From: Sphaerisporangium album
Lineage (GTDB): Bacteria; Actinomycetota; Actinomycetes; Streptosporangiales; Streptosporangiaceae
Reading direction: 5' to 3'
NCBI RefSeq assembly: GCF_003323745.1
Contig: NZ_QOIL01000002.1
Span: 341,753 to 405,752, forward strand
DNA: 64,000 nt
Shown in pieces: positions 32,861 through 41,063 of the stretch. Under the pieces are notes generated by a model, which was not told the origin of the DNA, searched no databases, and worked only from the letters and a program-made list of their open reading frames with translations. The translations under genes and the position numbers were made by a program. The first letter of the stretch is position 1; each line of letters starts with the position of its first letter.

Positions 32861-33624
32861 TGGCGGGACCCCGGCCACGGCTCGTAGGCGTGGCCGTCGC
32901 CGTCCGGGGGCGCGCCGTCGTGGACGACCACCCCGTCGCGCAGGACCACCGCCCGCGTGACCAGCGGTGCGATCGGGCCGAGCTCGTGCGCCACCAGCAG
33001 CACGGTCTTCCCCCGTTCGACCAGGGCGGCGAGGGTGTCGGCGAGGTGGCGCTGGCTCTCGGCGTCGACGCCCGCCGTCGGCTCGTCCATGACGAAGGTG
33101 TCCGGATCGCCGGCGAGCGCGCGGGCGATCAGCACCCGCTGCTGCTGGCCGCCCGAGAGCCACCCGACCGGGTCGCCCGCGCGGGACGTGAGGCCCACCG
33201 CCTCCAGGGCCATGGCGACGGCGGCGCGGTCGGCGGCCCCGGCGCGGCGCAGGCGGCTCTGGCGGGCGATCCGCCCGGAGGCGACGACCTCGCGGACGGT
33301 CGCGGGCACGCCGCCGCCGACCGAGAGGCGCTGCGGGACGTAGCCGATGCGCCACCAGTCGCGGAACCGGGCCGGCGGAACGCCGTACAGCTCGGTGGAG
33401 CCGCCCGACAGCGGGGCCAGGCCGAGCAGGGCGCGGATCAGCGTGGACTTGCCCGAGCCGTTGGCCCCGAGCACCGCGACGACCTCGCCGGTGGTCACGC
33501 GAAGGTCGATGCCCCGCAGCACGGGACGGCCGTCGAGCGCGACCCGGCCCTCGGTCATCGCGAACGCGGCCGAGGTGGCCGCCTGCCGCGGCGCCACGCC
33601 GGTCGCCTGTGCTGATCGGGTCAT
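32857..33624 (-). CDS. znuC: Zinc ABC transporter ATP-binding protein
   Basis: 255 aa from ATG 33624, overlapping the znuA stop by ATGA; ATG 33630 two codons upstream is an alternative. Walker A is GANGSGKSTLIRALLG, the Q-loop IGYVPQRLSVGGG, the signature LSGGQQQRVLIARAL, Walker B TFVMDEPTAGVD, and the switch His in LLVAHELG. Energises the ZnuB permease. The metal-type family (Mn/Zn) is clear; zinc specificity follows from the operon with zur. Confidence 0.93.
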   Translation of the reverse strand: MTRSAQATGVAPRQAATSAAFAMTEGRVALDGRPVLRGIDLRVTTGEVVAVLGANGSGKSTLIRALLGLAPLSGGSTELYGVPPARFRDWWRIGYVPQRLSVGGGVPATVREVVASGRIARQSRLRRAGAADRAAVAMALEAVGLTSRAGDPVGWLSGGQQQRVLIARALAGDPDTFVMDEPTAGVDAESQRHLADTLAALVERGKTVLLVAHELGPIAPLVTRAVVLRDGVVVHDGAPPDGDGHAYEPWPGSRQ

Positions 33625-34583
33625 GGGCATCCAAGTGCGGTACGGAGCGCGGAGAGGTTGGCGCGCGCGGCGGACAGGTAGTCGCCCCCGGAGGGACGGC
33701 TCTCGATCGGGTCGAGCACCGCCGTCCTGGCCCCGACCTCCCCGGCGAGGACCTCGGCGACCTTGGGGCTGACGAGCTCCTCGGTGAAGATGGTGGTCAC
33801 CCCTTCCCTGCGGGCGGTGCCGGCCACCTCGGCGAGGCGGGCGGGGGAGGGCTCGGCGTCCGGGTCGATGCCGCTGATGCCGACCTGCTTGAGCTTGTAG
33901 CGGTCCGCGAGGTAGCCGAACGCGGTGTGGCTGGTCACCAGTGTGCGGTTGCGGCACCCCGCGAGCGACCGCTGGAACTCGGCGTCCAGCGCGGTCAGCT
34001 CGCCGGCCGCCGACGTGGCCCGGGAGGCGTACGCCGCGGCGTGCGCGCCGTCGGCGCGGCCGAGCCGCTCGCCGAGCTTGGTGACGGCGGTGGCGAGACG
34101 CGCGGGGTCGAGCCAGACGTGCGGGTCGTAGTCGTGCGGCTCCCCGGACTGCTCGGCGCGCTGCTCGGCGGTGGCCGGGATCGTGGCGACCATGGACGCG
34201 ACGTCGAACGCCTTGTCCGCGGCGTGCTCCTGGACGGCCTCGTCCACCGCGGGCTGGACTCCCTTGATGTAGACGATCAGGTCGGCGTCCTCGATGCCGG
34301 CGATCTGGCGCGGAGTCAGCTCAAGATCGTGCGGCTCGACGCCGGGCTGGGTGAGACCGGTGACCCGCGCGTCGGGCCCGCCGACCTTGCTGGAGATCCA
34401 TTCCAGCGGATAGAACGCGGCGAGGACCGTGGGCCTGCCCCCCGACTCCTCCGCCGAGGCGGTCACGCCCCTGGAGCACGCCGCCGTGGCGAGGAGCGCG
34501 CCGACGCCCGCGAGGGCGGCGGCGACCCGGTGGAGGCGCGTGGGACCTAGGGGTCGGCGGTATTCGGACGAAAAGGACGACAC
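33621..34583 (-). CDS. znuA: Zinc ABC transporter substrate-binding lipoprotein
   Basis: 320 aa from GTG 34583. The N-terminus has a signal ending in the lipobox LATAAC, so it is a lipoprotein on the outer face of the membrane. Cluster A-I features: VLAAFYPLEWISSKVGGPDA, GVEPHDLELTPRQIAGIEDA, the histidine/acid loop HDYDPHVWLDPARLA, and TLVTSHTAFGYLADRYKL. The metal-binding histidines are those in PHD, HVW and SHTAF. First gene of znuA-znuC-znuB-zur, controlled by the Zur box 22 bp upstream. Confidence 0.94.
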   Translation of the reverse strand: MSSFSSEYRRPLGPTRLHRVAAALAGVGALLATAACSRGVTASAEESGGRPTVLAAFYPLEWISSKVGGPDARVTGLTQPGVEPHDLELTPRQIAGIEDADLIVYIKGVQPAVDEAVQEHAADKAFDVASMVATIPATAEQRAEQSGEPHDYDPHVWLDPARLATAVTKLGERLGRADGAHAAAYASRATSAAGELTALDAEFQRSLAGCRNRTLVTSHTAFGYLADRYKLKQVGISGIDPDAEPSPARLAEVAGTARREGVTTIFTEELVSPKVAEVLAGEVGARTAVLDPIESRPSGGDYLSAARANLSALRTALGCP

Positions 34584-34604
34584 ACTGACGAGTATGCGGC
34601 AGAA

Positions 34605-34619
34605 TGAAAACCGTTGTCA
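34605..34619. promoter_or_regulatory. Zur box upstream of znuA
   Basis: TGAAAACCGTTGTCA, an imperfect palindrome with one mismatch, closely follows the actinobacterial Zur consensus TGAAAACGnTTTTCA. It lies 22 bp before the znuA start, inside the expected promoter. Confidence 0.85.
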
Positions 34620-34656
34620 AAACCGCCCGCCGTCGCCCCAAATAACCCATAAGGGA

Positions 34657-35118
34657 TTAAAAGATCAGGCCGAAACGCTCCGCGGCCAGCAGGATCAGAA
34701 AGGTCGCCAGCGCCACCCGCAGGAATCGGGCCCACGGCCCGAGCGACGGCCACGACATGTACGCCAGCCAGCCCACGAAGCCGAGCACCGGCAGCGCGGC
34801 GATCCCGCCCCGCCAGTCGGGCAGGGCGAGGGCCACCAGCAACAGCACGACGAGGACGACGGGGAGGATCCAGCGCGGCAGCCCGTACAGGTAGACGAGC
34901 GGGGTCGCGCTCTTGACCTCGACCGCGCGGCGCACCCCCGTGGCGCCCGGCGTGACGAAGTGCTCTCCGCGGGGCAGCGGTCTCTGCGCGCCCGGACGGC
35001 CCGCGCCGCCCTTCGCGCCCCCGGCCGGACGCCGGGCGAGCGGATGCGCGGGAACGGAGCGCCGCGGCGAGCCTGGGGAGGACCCTGAGGAGTCGGCGGG
35101 TTCGTGCTTGTCGGCCAC
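34657..35118 (-). CDS. DUF6703 family membrane protein
   Basis: 153 aa from GTG 35118. A proline/arginine-rich cytoplasmic N-terminus of about 65 residues is followed by three hydrophobic helices ([60 protein letters not shown]). The arrangement GLPRWILPV and ERFGLIF matches DUF6703, an actinobacterial family of unknown function. Its downstream end lies next to the znuA promoter, so the zinc operon starts from within this intergenic gap. Confidence 0.85.
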   Translation of the reverse strand: MADKHEPADSSGSSPGSPRRSVPAHPLARRPAGGAKGGAGRPGAQRPLPRGEHFVTPGATGVRRAVEVKSATPLVYLYGLPRWILPVVLVVLLLVALALPDWRGGIAALPVLGFVGWLAYMSWPSLGPWARFLRVALATFLILLAAERFGLIF

Positions 35119-35182
35119 TGTTCGAGCCTAACGGGGCCGGACCCCGCCACGGCACCCGGTGTGTGCTGGCATGCTGAACGGC

Positions 35183-35464
35183 ATGTTCGCGGTCATCAGG
35201 TACTCGGTCCCGGAGGCGCGCGCCGAGGAGTTCGCGCTCAGCGCCAGGCTCATTTTGGACGTCCTGGCCGCGCAGGCCGGCTATCGGAGCGGGCACATCG
35301 GCAGGTCGGTGGACGAGCCGAACCTCTGGGCGGTCGTCACCGAGTGGGACGGCGCCGGCTTCTACCGGCGCGCCCTGTCGGCGGCCCGCATGCAGATGTA
35401 CCCCACGATGAGCCTGATGATCAACGAGCCCAGCGCCTTCGAAATACTGGTCAGCAACCCCTGA
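35183..35464 (+). CDS. ABM-domain (antibiotic biosynthesis monooxygenase-like) protein
   Basis: 93 aa from ATG 35183; ATG 35171 and GTG 35159 are upstream alternatives. [40 protein letters not shown] and [20 protein letters not shown] are the ferredoxin-like beta-alpha-beta elements of ABM-type dimers. The ABM fold covers quinone-forming oxygenases and heme-degrading or stress proteins; here it is short with no evident catalytic residues. It precedes glyS on the same strand, with a hairpin-type repeat between them. Confidence 0.8.
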   Translation: MFAVIRYSVPEARAEEFALSARLILDVLAAQAGYRSGHIGRSVDEPNLWAVVTEWDGAGFYRRALSAARMQMYPTMSLMINEPSAFEILVSNP

Positions 35465-35504
35465 CCCAGTCCGCGCACCGGCTCAAAGGCCCCGCAACCG
35501 TGGA

Positions 35505-35562
35505 AGAACGCCGACTCATAGGCGCCCCGAACCGCCGCGCCGGAGGCGGCCATAGGAACTGT
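35505..35562 (+). repeat. Interspersed hairpin repeat, copy 1 (degenerate)
   Basis: GAACGCCGACTCATAGGCGC, CCCGAACCG, then GCCGGAGGCGGCCATAGGAAC. Shares loop GACTCATA and the following GCCG-AGGCG-GGCCAT block with copies 2 and 3 at 50765-50888. The first stem is reduced to CGCC/GGCG here. Confidence 0.7.
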
Positions 35563-35670
35563 GGGCGGGTCGCGTCGTGGGTTCCCCTAAGCTTGGTGCT
35601 GATCGAGCAGGTGACGCGCCCTGTGATCGTCTCGACCCAACCCCGACCGCCAGCCGGATGGAGATTCTTG

Positions 35671-37059
35671 ATGGCCCGCCGTACCGACATCATGGACACG
35701 ATCGTCAGCCTCGCCAAACGCCGGGGCCTCGTGTACCCGTCGAGCGAGATCTACGGAGGTCTGCGCGCGTCCTGGGACTACGGTCCGCTCGGCGTCGAGC
35801 TCAAGAACAACGTCAAGCGCGAGTGGTGGAAGTCCATGGTCCAGGGCCGCGACGACGTCGTCGGCCTCGACTCCTCGGTGATCCTCGCCCGCGAGGTGTG
35901 GGAGGCGAGCGGCCACGTCAAGGAGTTCGTCGACCCGCTGACCGAGTGCCAGTCCTGCCACAAGCGCTTCCGCGCCGACCACCTCGAAGAGGCCTACGCC
36001 GAGAAGCACGGCGGCAAGGCCCCCGAGAACGGCCTGGCCGACCTGACGTGCCCCAACTGCGGCACCAAGGGCGCCTTCACCGCGCCGCGCATGTTCAACG
36101 GCCTGCTCAAGACCTACCTCGGCGCGGTCGAGGACGAGTCGGGCCTGGCCTACCTGCGGCCCGAGACGGCGCAGGGCATCTTCATCAACTACCTCAACGT
36201 CCAGCAGTCCTCGCGCAAGAAGATCCCGTTCGGCATCGGCCAGATCGGCAAGTCCTTCCGCAACGAGATCACGCCGGGCAACTTCATCTTCCGCACCCGC
36301 GAGTTCGAGCAGATGGAGATGGAGTTCTTCGTCAAGCCGGGCTCGGACGAGGAGTGGCACCAGTACTGGATCGACGAGCGCTACCAGTGGTACGTCGGCC
36401 TCGGCATCGACCGCGACAACCTGCGGCTGTACGAGCACCCGAAGGACAAGCTGTCGCACTACTCCAAGCGCACCGTCGACATCGAGTACCGCTTCAACTT
36501 CACCGGTTCCGAGTGGGGTGAGCTCGAAGGCGTGGCCAACCGCACCGACTTCGACCTCAGCACCCACGCCGCGGCCTCCGGCACCGACCTGTCGTTCTTC
36601 GAGCAGGACTCCGGCGAGCGCTACGTGCCGTACGTCATCGAGCCGGCAGCCGGCGTCGACCGCTGCGCGCTGACCTTCATGATCGACGCGTACACGGTGG
36701 ACGAGGCCCCGAACGCCAAGGGCGTCATGGAGCAGCGCACGGTGATGCGCCTCGACCACCGCCTCGCGCCGGTCAAGGCCGCCGTCCTGCCGCTGTCGCG
36801 CAACGCCGACCTCTCGCCGAAGGCCCGTGACCTCGCCGCCCAGCTGCGCCGCCGCTGGAACGTCGAGTTCGACGACGCCGGGGCCATCGGCCGCCGCTAC
36901 CGCCGGCAGGACGAGATCGGCACGCCGTTCTGCATCACGATCGACTTCGACACCCTCGAAGACCAGGCCGTGACGATCCGCGAGCGCGACTCGATGGCCC
37001 AGAAGCGCATCGCCCTGGACCAGGTCGACTCCTACCTCCGCCAGCACCTCAACGACTGA
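35671..37059 (+). CDS. glyS: Glycine--tRNA ligase (homodimeric type)
   Basis: 462 aa from ATG 35671, preceded by GGATGGAG. Class II synthetase: N-terminal [37 protein letters not shown]; a zinc-binding segment CQSCHKRF ... [10 protein letters not shown]; motif 2 [20 protein letters not shown]; motif 3 region [14 protein letters not shown]; and the C-terminal anticodon-binding domain ([13 protein letters not shown]). It charges tRNA-Gly. No T-box or attenuator is evident in the 200-bp upstream gap. A strong hairpin terminates it. Confidence 0.97.
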   Translation: MARRTDIMDTIVSLAKRRGLVYPSSEIYGGLRASWDYGPLGVELKNNVKREWWKSMVQGRDDVVGLDSSVILAREVWEASGHVKEFVDPLTECQSCHKRFRADHLEEAYAEKHGGKAPENGLADLTCPNCGTKGAFTAPRMFNGLLKTYLGAVEDESGLAYLRPETAQGIFINYLNVQQSSRKKIPFGIGQIGKSFRNEITPGNFIFRTREFEQMEMEFFVKPGSDEEWHQYWIDERYQWYVGLGIDRDNLRLYEHPKDKLSHYSKRTVDIEYRFNFTGSEWGELEGVANRTDFDLSTHAAASGTDLSFFEQDSGERYVPYVIEPAAGVDRCALTFMIDAYTVDEAPNAKGVMEQRTVMRLDHRLAPVKAAVLPLSRNADLSPKARDLAAQLRRRWNVEFDDAGAIGRRYRRQDEIGTPFCITIDFDTLEDQAVTIRERDSMAQKRIALDQVDSYLRQHLND

Positions 37060-37072
37060 CGGCCACGGCGCC

Positions 37073-37101
37073 CCGGCGTCCCGCCTCAGGCGGGACGCCG
37101 G
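37073..37101 (+). terminator. glyS terminator
   Basis: CCGGCGTCCCGCC (37073-37085) pairs perfectly with GGCGGGACGCCGG (37089-37101) around a TCA loop, 14 bp after the glyS stop. Confidence 0.8.
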
Positions 37102-37333
37102 CGCGCGGTGGCGGGGGATGCGGCATTACTCCGTTATTTACGCCGACGTGAATTGACCCGTTTCGCGCCTTATGTTGGTGCTTTCGCGCGGTTCAGAGGA
37201 CAGCACGGCGGCGACATCACGCCGTCACGGTGATTCCATGGCCCCGTCATGGCCCGGCCACCGGTGGAGCCGAAAATTGTCGGTCGGCTCGGCCGGTACT
37301 CGGCCGGCTCACTCCGGACAGCCGGGAGATCAC

Positions 37334-37933
37334 GTGAGCGGTGTCACCTTGGACGAATACGACTGGTTCTCCACCAGCGACCTCGGCTTCTGCTTCACCT
37401 TCGTGCGCGGTCTCACGCCCGAGGAGGCCTTCCAGCGCATCGGCGTCGAGCTGCTGACCGACGAGAACGAGGAGGACGAGGACGTCCTCGGGGGAGTGCT
37501 CCGCGCGGAGCCCGCCGACGGGGGCGCCCTGCTGATCGAGGAGAACGGGTACGCGGGCACGATGGACGAGCTGCTGCGCCCGCTGTCGGCGGGGACCGCC
37601 GTGGCCAGCGTCTTCCGCAACGGCGACTTCGACCAGACCTTCGTGTACTACGAGGACGGCAGGGAGATCCTGGGCTTCGACCCCCAGTTCCCCGGCGACT
37701 CGCGCTCCGGCGCCGAGCCCGACCGGCACCTCGCCGACATGCGCGACCTGGGGCTGATCGCCGAGGACGGCGAGGACGGGCCGGACGCGGGCGTCGAGGC
37801 CGCCCTGGCGCTGGCCGAGCGCCTCACGGGCGTCCGGGCCACGCCGGACGAGCACGAGGGACCGGAGGGGCCCGGCGGCCCCGGGAATCACGGGGGCAGC
37901 ATCGGGCTGAAGGGCATCCTGCCCGACTACTGA
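37334..37933 (+). CDS. DUF6461 family protein
   Basis: 199 aa from GTG 37334, preceded by GGGAGATC; the frame is open upstream but without a better site. DUF6461 signatures: LGFCFTFVRGLTPEEAFQRI at the N-terminus, LLIEENGYAGTMDELLRPLS, TAVASVFRNGDFDQTFVYYE, and the closing LALAERLTGVRATPD. These soluble actinobacterial proteins have no known function and often occur near contact-dependent toxin or signalling genes. It stands alone between glyS and the amidase gene (convergent). Confidence 0.85.
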   Translation: MSGVTLDEYDWFSTSDLGFCFTFVRGLTPEEAFQRIGVELLTDENEEDEDVLGGVLRAEPADGGALLIEENGYAGTMDELLRPLSAGTAVASVFRNGDFDQTFVYYEDGREILGFDPQFPGDSRSGAEPDRHLADMRDLGLIAEDGEDGPDAGVEAALALAERLTGVRATPDEHEGPEGPGGPGNHGGSIGLKGILPDY

Positions 37934-37961
37934 TCACCGCAGGTCACCCGGGACCCCCTGA

Positions 37962-40037
37962 TCACCCCCCGGTCAGGCCCGGCCGGTGCGACCCCTTCAC
38001 CGCCGAGGGCAGCAGGTCCACGTCGTCGGCCATGACGTACGCCACGCGGTGCCCGAGCTGGATCTGGTAATACACCGTGCGGCCCCGGACGACGGTGTGC
38101 GTGGCCGAGTCGAACGTCACCGCGTAGTAGTACTCCCCGCGCACGGCCAGCCCCACCGAGTAGCGCTGCCCCTCGGGGATCACGTACTGCAGCGGTACGA
38201 TCCGCTGCACCGGGACGTTCGGCGGGTAGGCCTCCGCCTCCGGGTACGCCCGGCCGTAGACCGGCGCGGCGGACAGTCCCCGCCTCGGCGTGACCACCAG
38301 CCCGGACGCGTTCACCGCCGTCGGCCGGTGGTGCGGGTTGCGGAACCACGCGAGCTGGCCGAGGTACCAGATGGCCGTCCAGTCGCCGCGCCGCCCCGCC
38401 AGGGCGAACTGCTGGCCGGTCGTCGCCCGCGCCCCGTGGTCGTACACGTCGTACGTCGACTCGCCCGGCTTGCGCCCGATGTCCCGCACCAGCGGCGCGT
38501 CCTCGCTGGGCTCGATGTGCAGGCGCACCGACGCCGAGCCGTGCGGCGGGCAGTCCACGCCCGGTTTGTCGCAGCCGGTGTAGCGCAGGCGGTAGGAGGC
38601 GTAGTCGGTGCTGATCGTCACGAGCCCGCCGCGCGCGCCCGCCGTGGGGTGGAACGGGCGGCCCAGCAGCTCGAAATAGTGGCCCCAGTCCCAGTACGGC
38701 CCCGGGTCCACGTGCATGCCCGCGACCGTCGCAGGCGTGGTGCCCGGCACGTTGTCGTGGCCGAGGATGTGCGCCCTGTCCAGCGGGATGTCGTACCTTT
38801 TCGCGAGAAAGCGCACCAGCCGGGCCGAGCTGCGGTACATCGCCTCGGTGTACCAGGCACCGGCCTTCGCCAGGAACCCCTCGTGCTCGATGCCGATCGA
38901 CTTGGCGTTGACGTACCAGTTGCCGGCGTGCCAGGCGACGTCACGGGCGCGGACATGCTGCGCGATGTGCCCGTCGGCCGAGCGGATCGTGTAGTGCCAG
39001 CTCACGTACGCCGGGTCGGCCACCAGCCGCAGCGTCCGGTCGTAGGTCTCCTCGGTGTCGTGGACGACGATGTACTCGATCTTCTGGTTGCGCGGCCGGT
39101 CCGACAGGTCGTGGTTGCCGTACGAGCCGGGAGCGCCAGGAAGGAGCTGGTAGGGCGCGGGGAGCCACTCGCAGGCGAGCCGCTTCGGGCACTCGACGTT
39201 CTTGGCCTCGGCCGCGCGCAACCCCAGGCGCTCCACTTGCTCCATACGCGGGGCGATCTCCGGCGAGGCCGGCAGCGAAACCTCGAAACCGTCGTCGGTG
39301 ACCCGGCTCGCCCCCTCCTTGAGCAGGGAGAACACCTCGTCGGCGAACTGGCGGGCGGTCAGGTCGTCCTCGGCGCCCGAGTAGCGCGCCACGGCGCCGT
39401 ACCAGTCGGCGGGGTCGGCGCTCGGCGGGGCCTGGAGGTCCTTCTGGTACTGGGCGAGCAGGGCGGCGCCGCCGAGCACGTTCGCGGCCGGGTCCTGGGT
39501 CAGCTGCGCCACGGGGATGCCGGTGAGCCGGGCGGCCTCCTCGGCGGTCCGCGACCGGGGGTCCTGCTCCGGGGCCGGGTCCGCCGACGGGAGCGGGGGC
39601 CCGGACGGACGGGAGTCGTCGCCGCGCGGATCTTCGGCGCCGTCGCCGTGGTGCGGGACGGCGCCGGAAAGGGCCGTGCGGGCGTCGGTGAGGTGCATCG
39701 GCCCGTATCCGGCGGTGACGCTGGGCAGGCCCTGGTTGGCGTCCCAGCGGGACTCCAGGTAGGAGACGCCCAGCAGGACGGTCACCGGCACGCCGTACCT
39801 GCCGGCCGCCGCCTCGAAGTCCCGCTGCCGGGAAGGCGGCCCCGGGGGACCGGCGGGCGTGCCCCCGCCCGGCGTCGTCTCGGTCTTCGTGGACTCGGCG
39901 CGCGCCGGCGCGATGGAGGCGGGCGTCAGGACGAGCGTCATGAGCGTGACGAGCGCGGTCGCGGCCGCGAAGCCCGCCGCCGACCCCGCCAGGCCCGCCC
40001 GGACCGGCCTTCCGCGCCTCAAGGACCCCTTCGACAC
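37962..40037 (-). CDS. Exported N-acetylmuramoyl-L-alanine amidase with N-terminal lytic-transglycosylase-like region
   Basis: 691 aa from GTG 40037. A signal anchor (LAGSAAGFAAATALVTLMTL, ending APARA) leads to a domain at about 70-240 with VTVLLGVSYLESRWDANQGL, PSVTAGYGPMHLTD, like the catalytic Glu region of SLT transglycosylases. The Amidase_2 domain (about 300-460) contains IEYIVVHDTEETYDRTLRLV, SWHYTIRSADGHIAQHV, DVAWHAGNWYVNAKSIGIEH and ILGHDNVPGTTP, giving the zinc ligands. The C-terminal 200 aa include a possible SH3-like region. It cleaves peptidoglycan and may be dual-function. The promoter region carries an inverted repeat and a TTGACA. Confidence 0.87.
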   Translation of the reverse strand: MSKGSLRRGRPVRAGLAGSAAGFAAATALVTLMTLVLTPASIAPARAESTKTETTPGGGTPAGPPGPPSRQRDFEAAAGRYGVPVTVLLGVSYLESRWDANQGLPSVTAGYGPMHLTDARTALSGAVPHHGDGAEDPRGDDSRPSGPPLPSADPAPEQDPRSRTAEEAARLTGIPVAQLTQDPAANVLGGAALLAQYQKDLQAPPSADPADWYGAVARYSGAEDDLTARQFADEVFSLLKEGASRVTDDGFEVSLPASPEIAPRMEQVERLGLRAAEAKNVECPKRLACEWLPAPYQLLPGAPGSYGNHDLSDRPRNQKIEYIVVHDTEETYDRTLRLVADPAYVSWHYTIRSADGHIAQHVRARDVAWHAGNWYVNAKSIGIEHEGFLAKAGAWYTEAMYRSSARLVRFLAKRYDIPLDRAHILGHDNVPGTTPATVAGMHVDPGPYWDWGHYFELLGRPFHPTAGARGGLVTISTDYASYRLRYTGCDKPGVDCPPHGSASVRLHIEPSEDAPLVRDIGRKPGESTYDVYDHGARATTGQQFALAGRRGDWTAIWYLGQLAWFRNPHHRPTAVNASGLVVTPRRGLSAAPVYGRAYPEAEAYPPNVPVQRIVPLQYVIPEGQRYSVGLAVRGEYYYAVTFDSATHTVVRGRTVYYQIQLGHRVAYVMADDVDLLPSAVKGSHRPGLTGG

Positions 40038-40067
40038 GACGGTCAGAGTACGGGATCTTGAGCATGA

Positions 40068-40095
40068 ATGACATTCTTGTCATCCGGCGTGTCAA
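40068..40095 (-). promoter_or_regulatory. Promoter-like region of the amidase gene with palindrome
   Basis: On the minus strand TTGACA (40095-40090) is a perfect -35 hexamer. Downstream of it ATGACA-TTCT-TGTCAT (40068-40083) is an inverted repeat with 6-bp arms where an operator would block transcription. No good -10 hexamer is visible, so this is tentative. Confidence 0.35.
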
Positions 40096-40328
40096 GGAGT
40101 ATCGGGGCGCGCCGGACCCCCGGCCGTCCCGAGGTCCGGCGCGCATGTCAGGCTGGGTTGAAGGGCTGATCGCGCCGTCCGCCGATCGCCGCCGGAGGCC
40201 GAAGGCGGATTCCCGGGAGCCGGTCGCCCTCGGCCCGCCGGTCAGGACGCGGGTCCGGTCAAGGCAGGGGTGATCGTCGCCTCCGGCCCCGCCACCCCTG
40301 CCGTCGGCATCTCCGCACGGGAGGTCAC

Positions 40329-41039
40329 ATGCTGGAAGTCATCGGAGCCGGCATGGGACGAACAGGTACGTACTCGCTCAAGACGGCCCTGGAGCGTCTC
40401 GGTCACGGTCCCTGCCACCACATGGCGTCGCTCGACGGCGACCTCGCCCGCATCGGCGCGTGGGAGGCGGCCGTGCGCGGCGCGCCGACGGCCTGGGAGG
40501 ACGTCCTCGGCGGGTACCGCGCCACGGTCGACTGGCCGTCGTGCTACTTCTGGGAGGACCTGGTGTCCGCCTACCCCGAGGCGCGGGTCGTCCTCACCGT
40601 GCGCGACCCGCACCGGTGGTACGCGAGCGTGCACGAGACGATCTACCGGTCCAGCCACCGCCAGCCGGGATGGGCGGGCCTCGCCATGCGGCTGGAGGAC
40701 CGTGCCAGCGCCGCGCTGCGCCACCGGCGCCGGCTGTGCGAGCGGGTGATCTGGCAGGGCACCTTCGGCGGCCGCTTCGACGACGAGGCGTACGCCGTCG
40801 ACGTGTTCGACTGGCACATCGCCCACGTGATGGCGGAGGTCCCGCCCGACCGCCTGCTGGTGTACAACGTGTGCCAGGGCTGGGGCCCGCTCTGCGACTT
40901 CCTCGGCGACCCCGTCCCCGGGGAGCCCTTTCCCCGCCTCAACGACACCGCGTCCTTCCAGCGCATGGCCAGCCGCCGCCGCCACCGCGTGCTGACCCTG
41001 CGTCCGATCCGCGCCGACGACCACACGGCGGTCCGATGA
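40329..41039 (+). CDS. Sulfotransferase family protein (Sulfotransfer_4 type)
   Basis: 236 aa from ATG 40329; GGGAGGTC precedes. The 5'-phosphosulfate-binding loop is EVIGAGMGRTGTYSLKTALE, then CYFWEDLVSAYPEARVVLTV, RDPHRWYASVHETIY, with the Arg-Asp-Pro element of the 3'-phosphate site. It should transfer sulfate from PAPS to an acceptor. The end lies 24 bp before an acyl-CoA ligase gene, so both probably act on one small molecule. The acceptor is unknown and no PAPS synthesis genes are nearby. Confidence 0.88.
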   Translation: MLEVIGAGMGRTGTYSLKTALERLGHGPCHHMASLDGDLARIGAWEAAVRGAPTAWEDVLGGYRATVDWPSCYFWEDLVSAYPEARVVLTVRDPHRWYASVHETIYRSSHRQPGWAGLAMRLEDRASAALRHRRRLCERVIWQGTFGGRFDDEAYAVDVFDWHIAHVMAEVPPDRLLVYNVCQGWGPLCDFLGDPVPGEPFPRLNDTASFQRMASRRRHRVLTLRPIRADDHTAVR

Positions 41040-41063
41040 CGCGGCGAGGGCGAGGAGGCCGGC

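Noticed and set aside
35470-35670. Possible T-box or riboswitch before glyS
   Set aside because: No specifier-loop or antiterminator sequence is visible, only the degenerate hairpin repeat.
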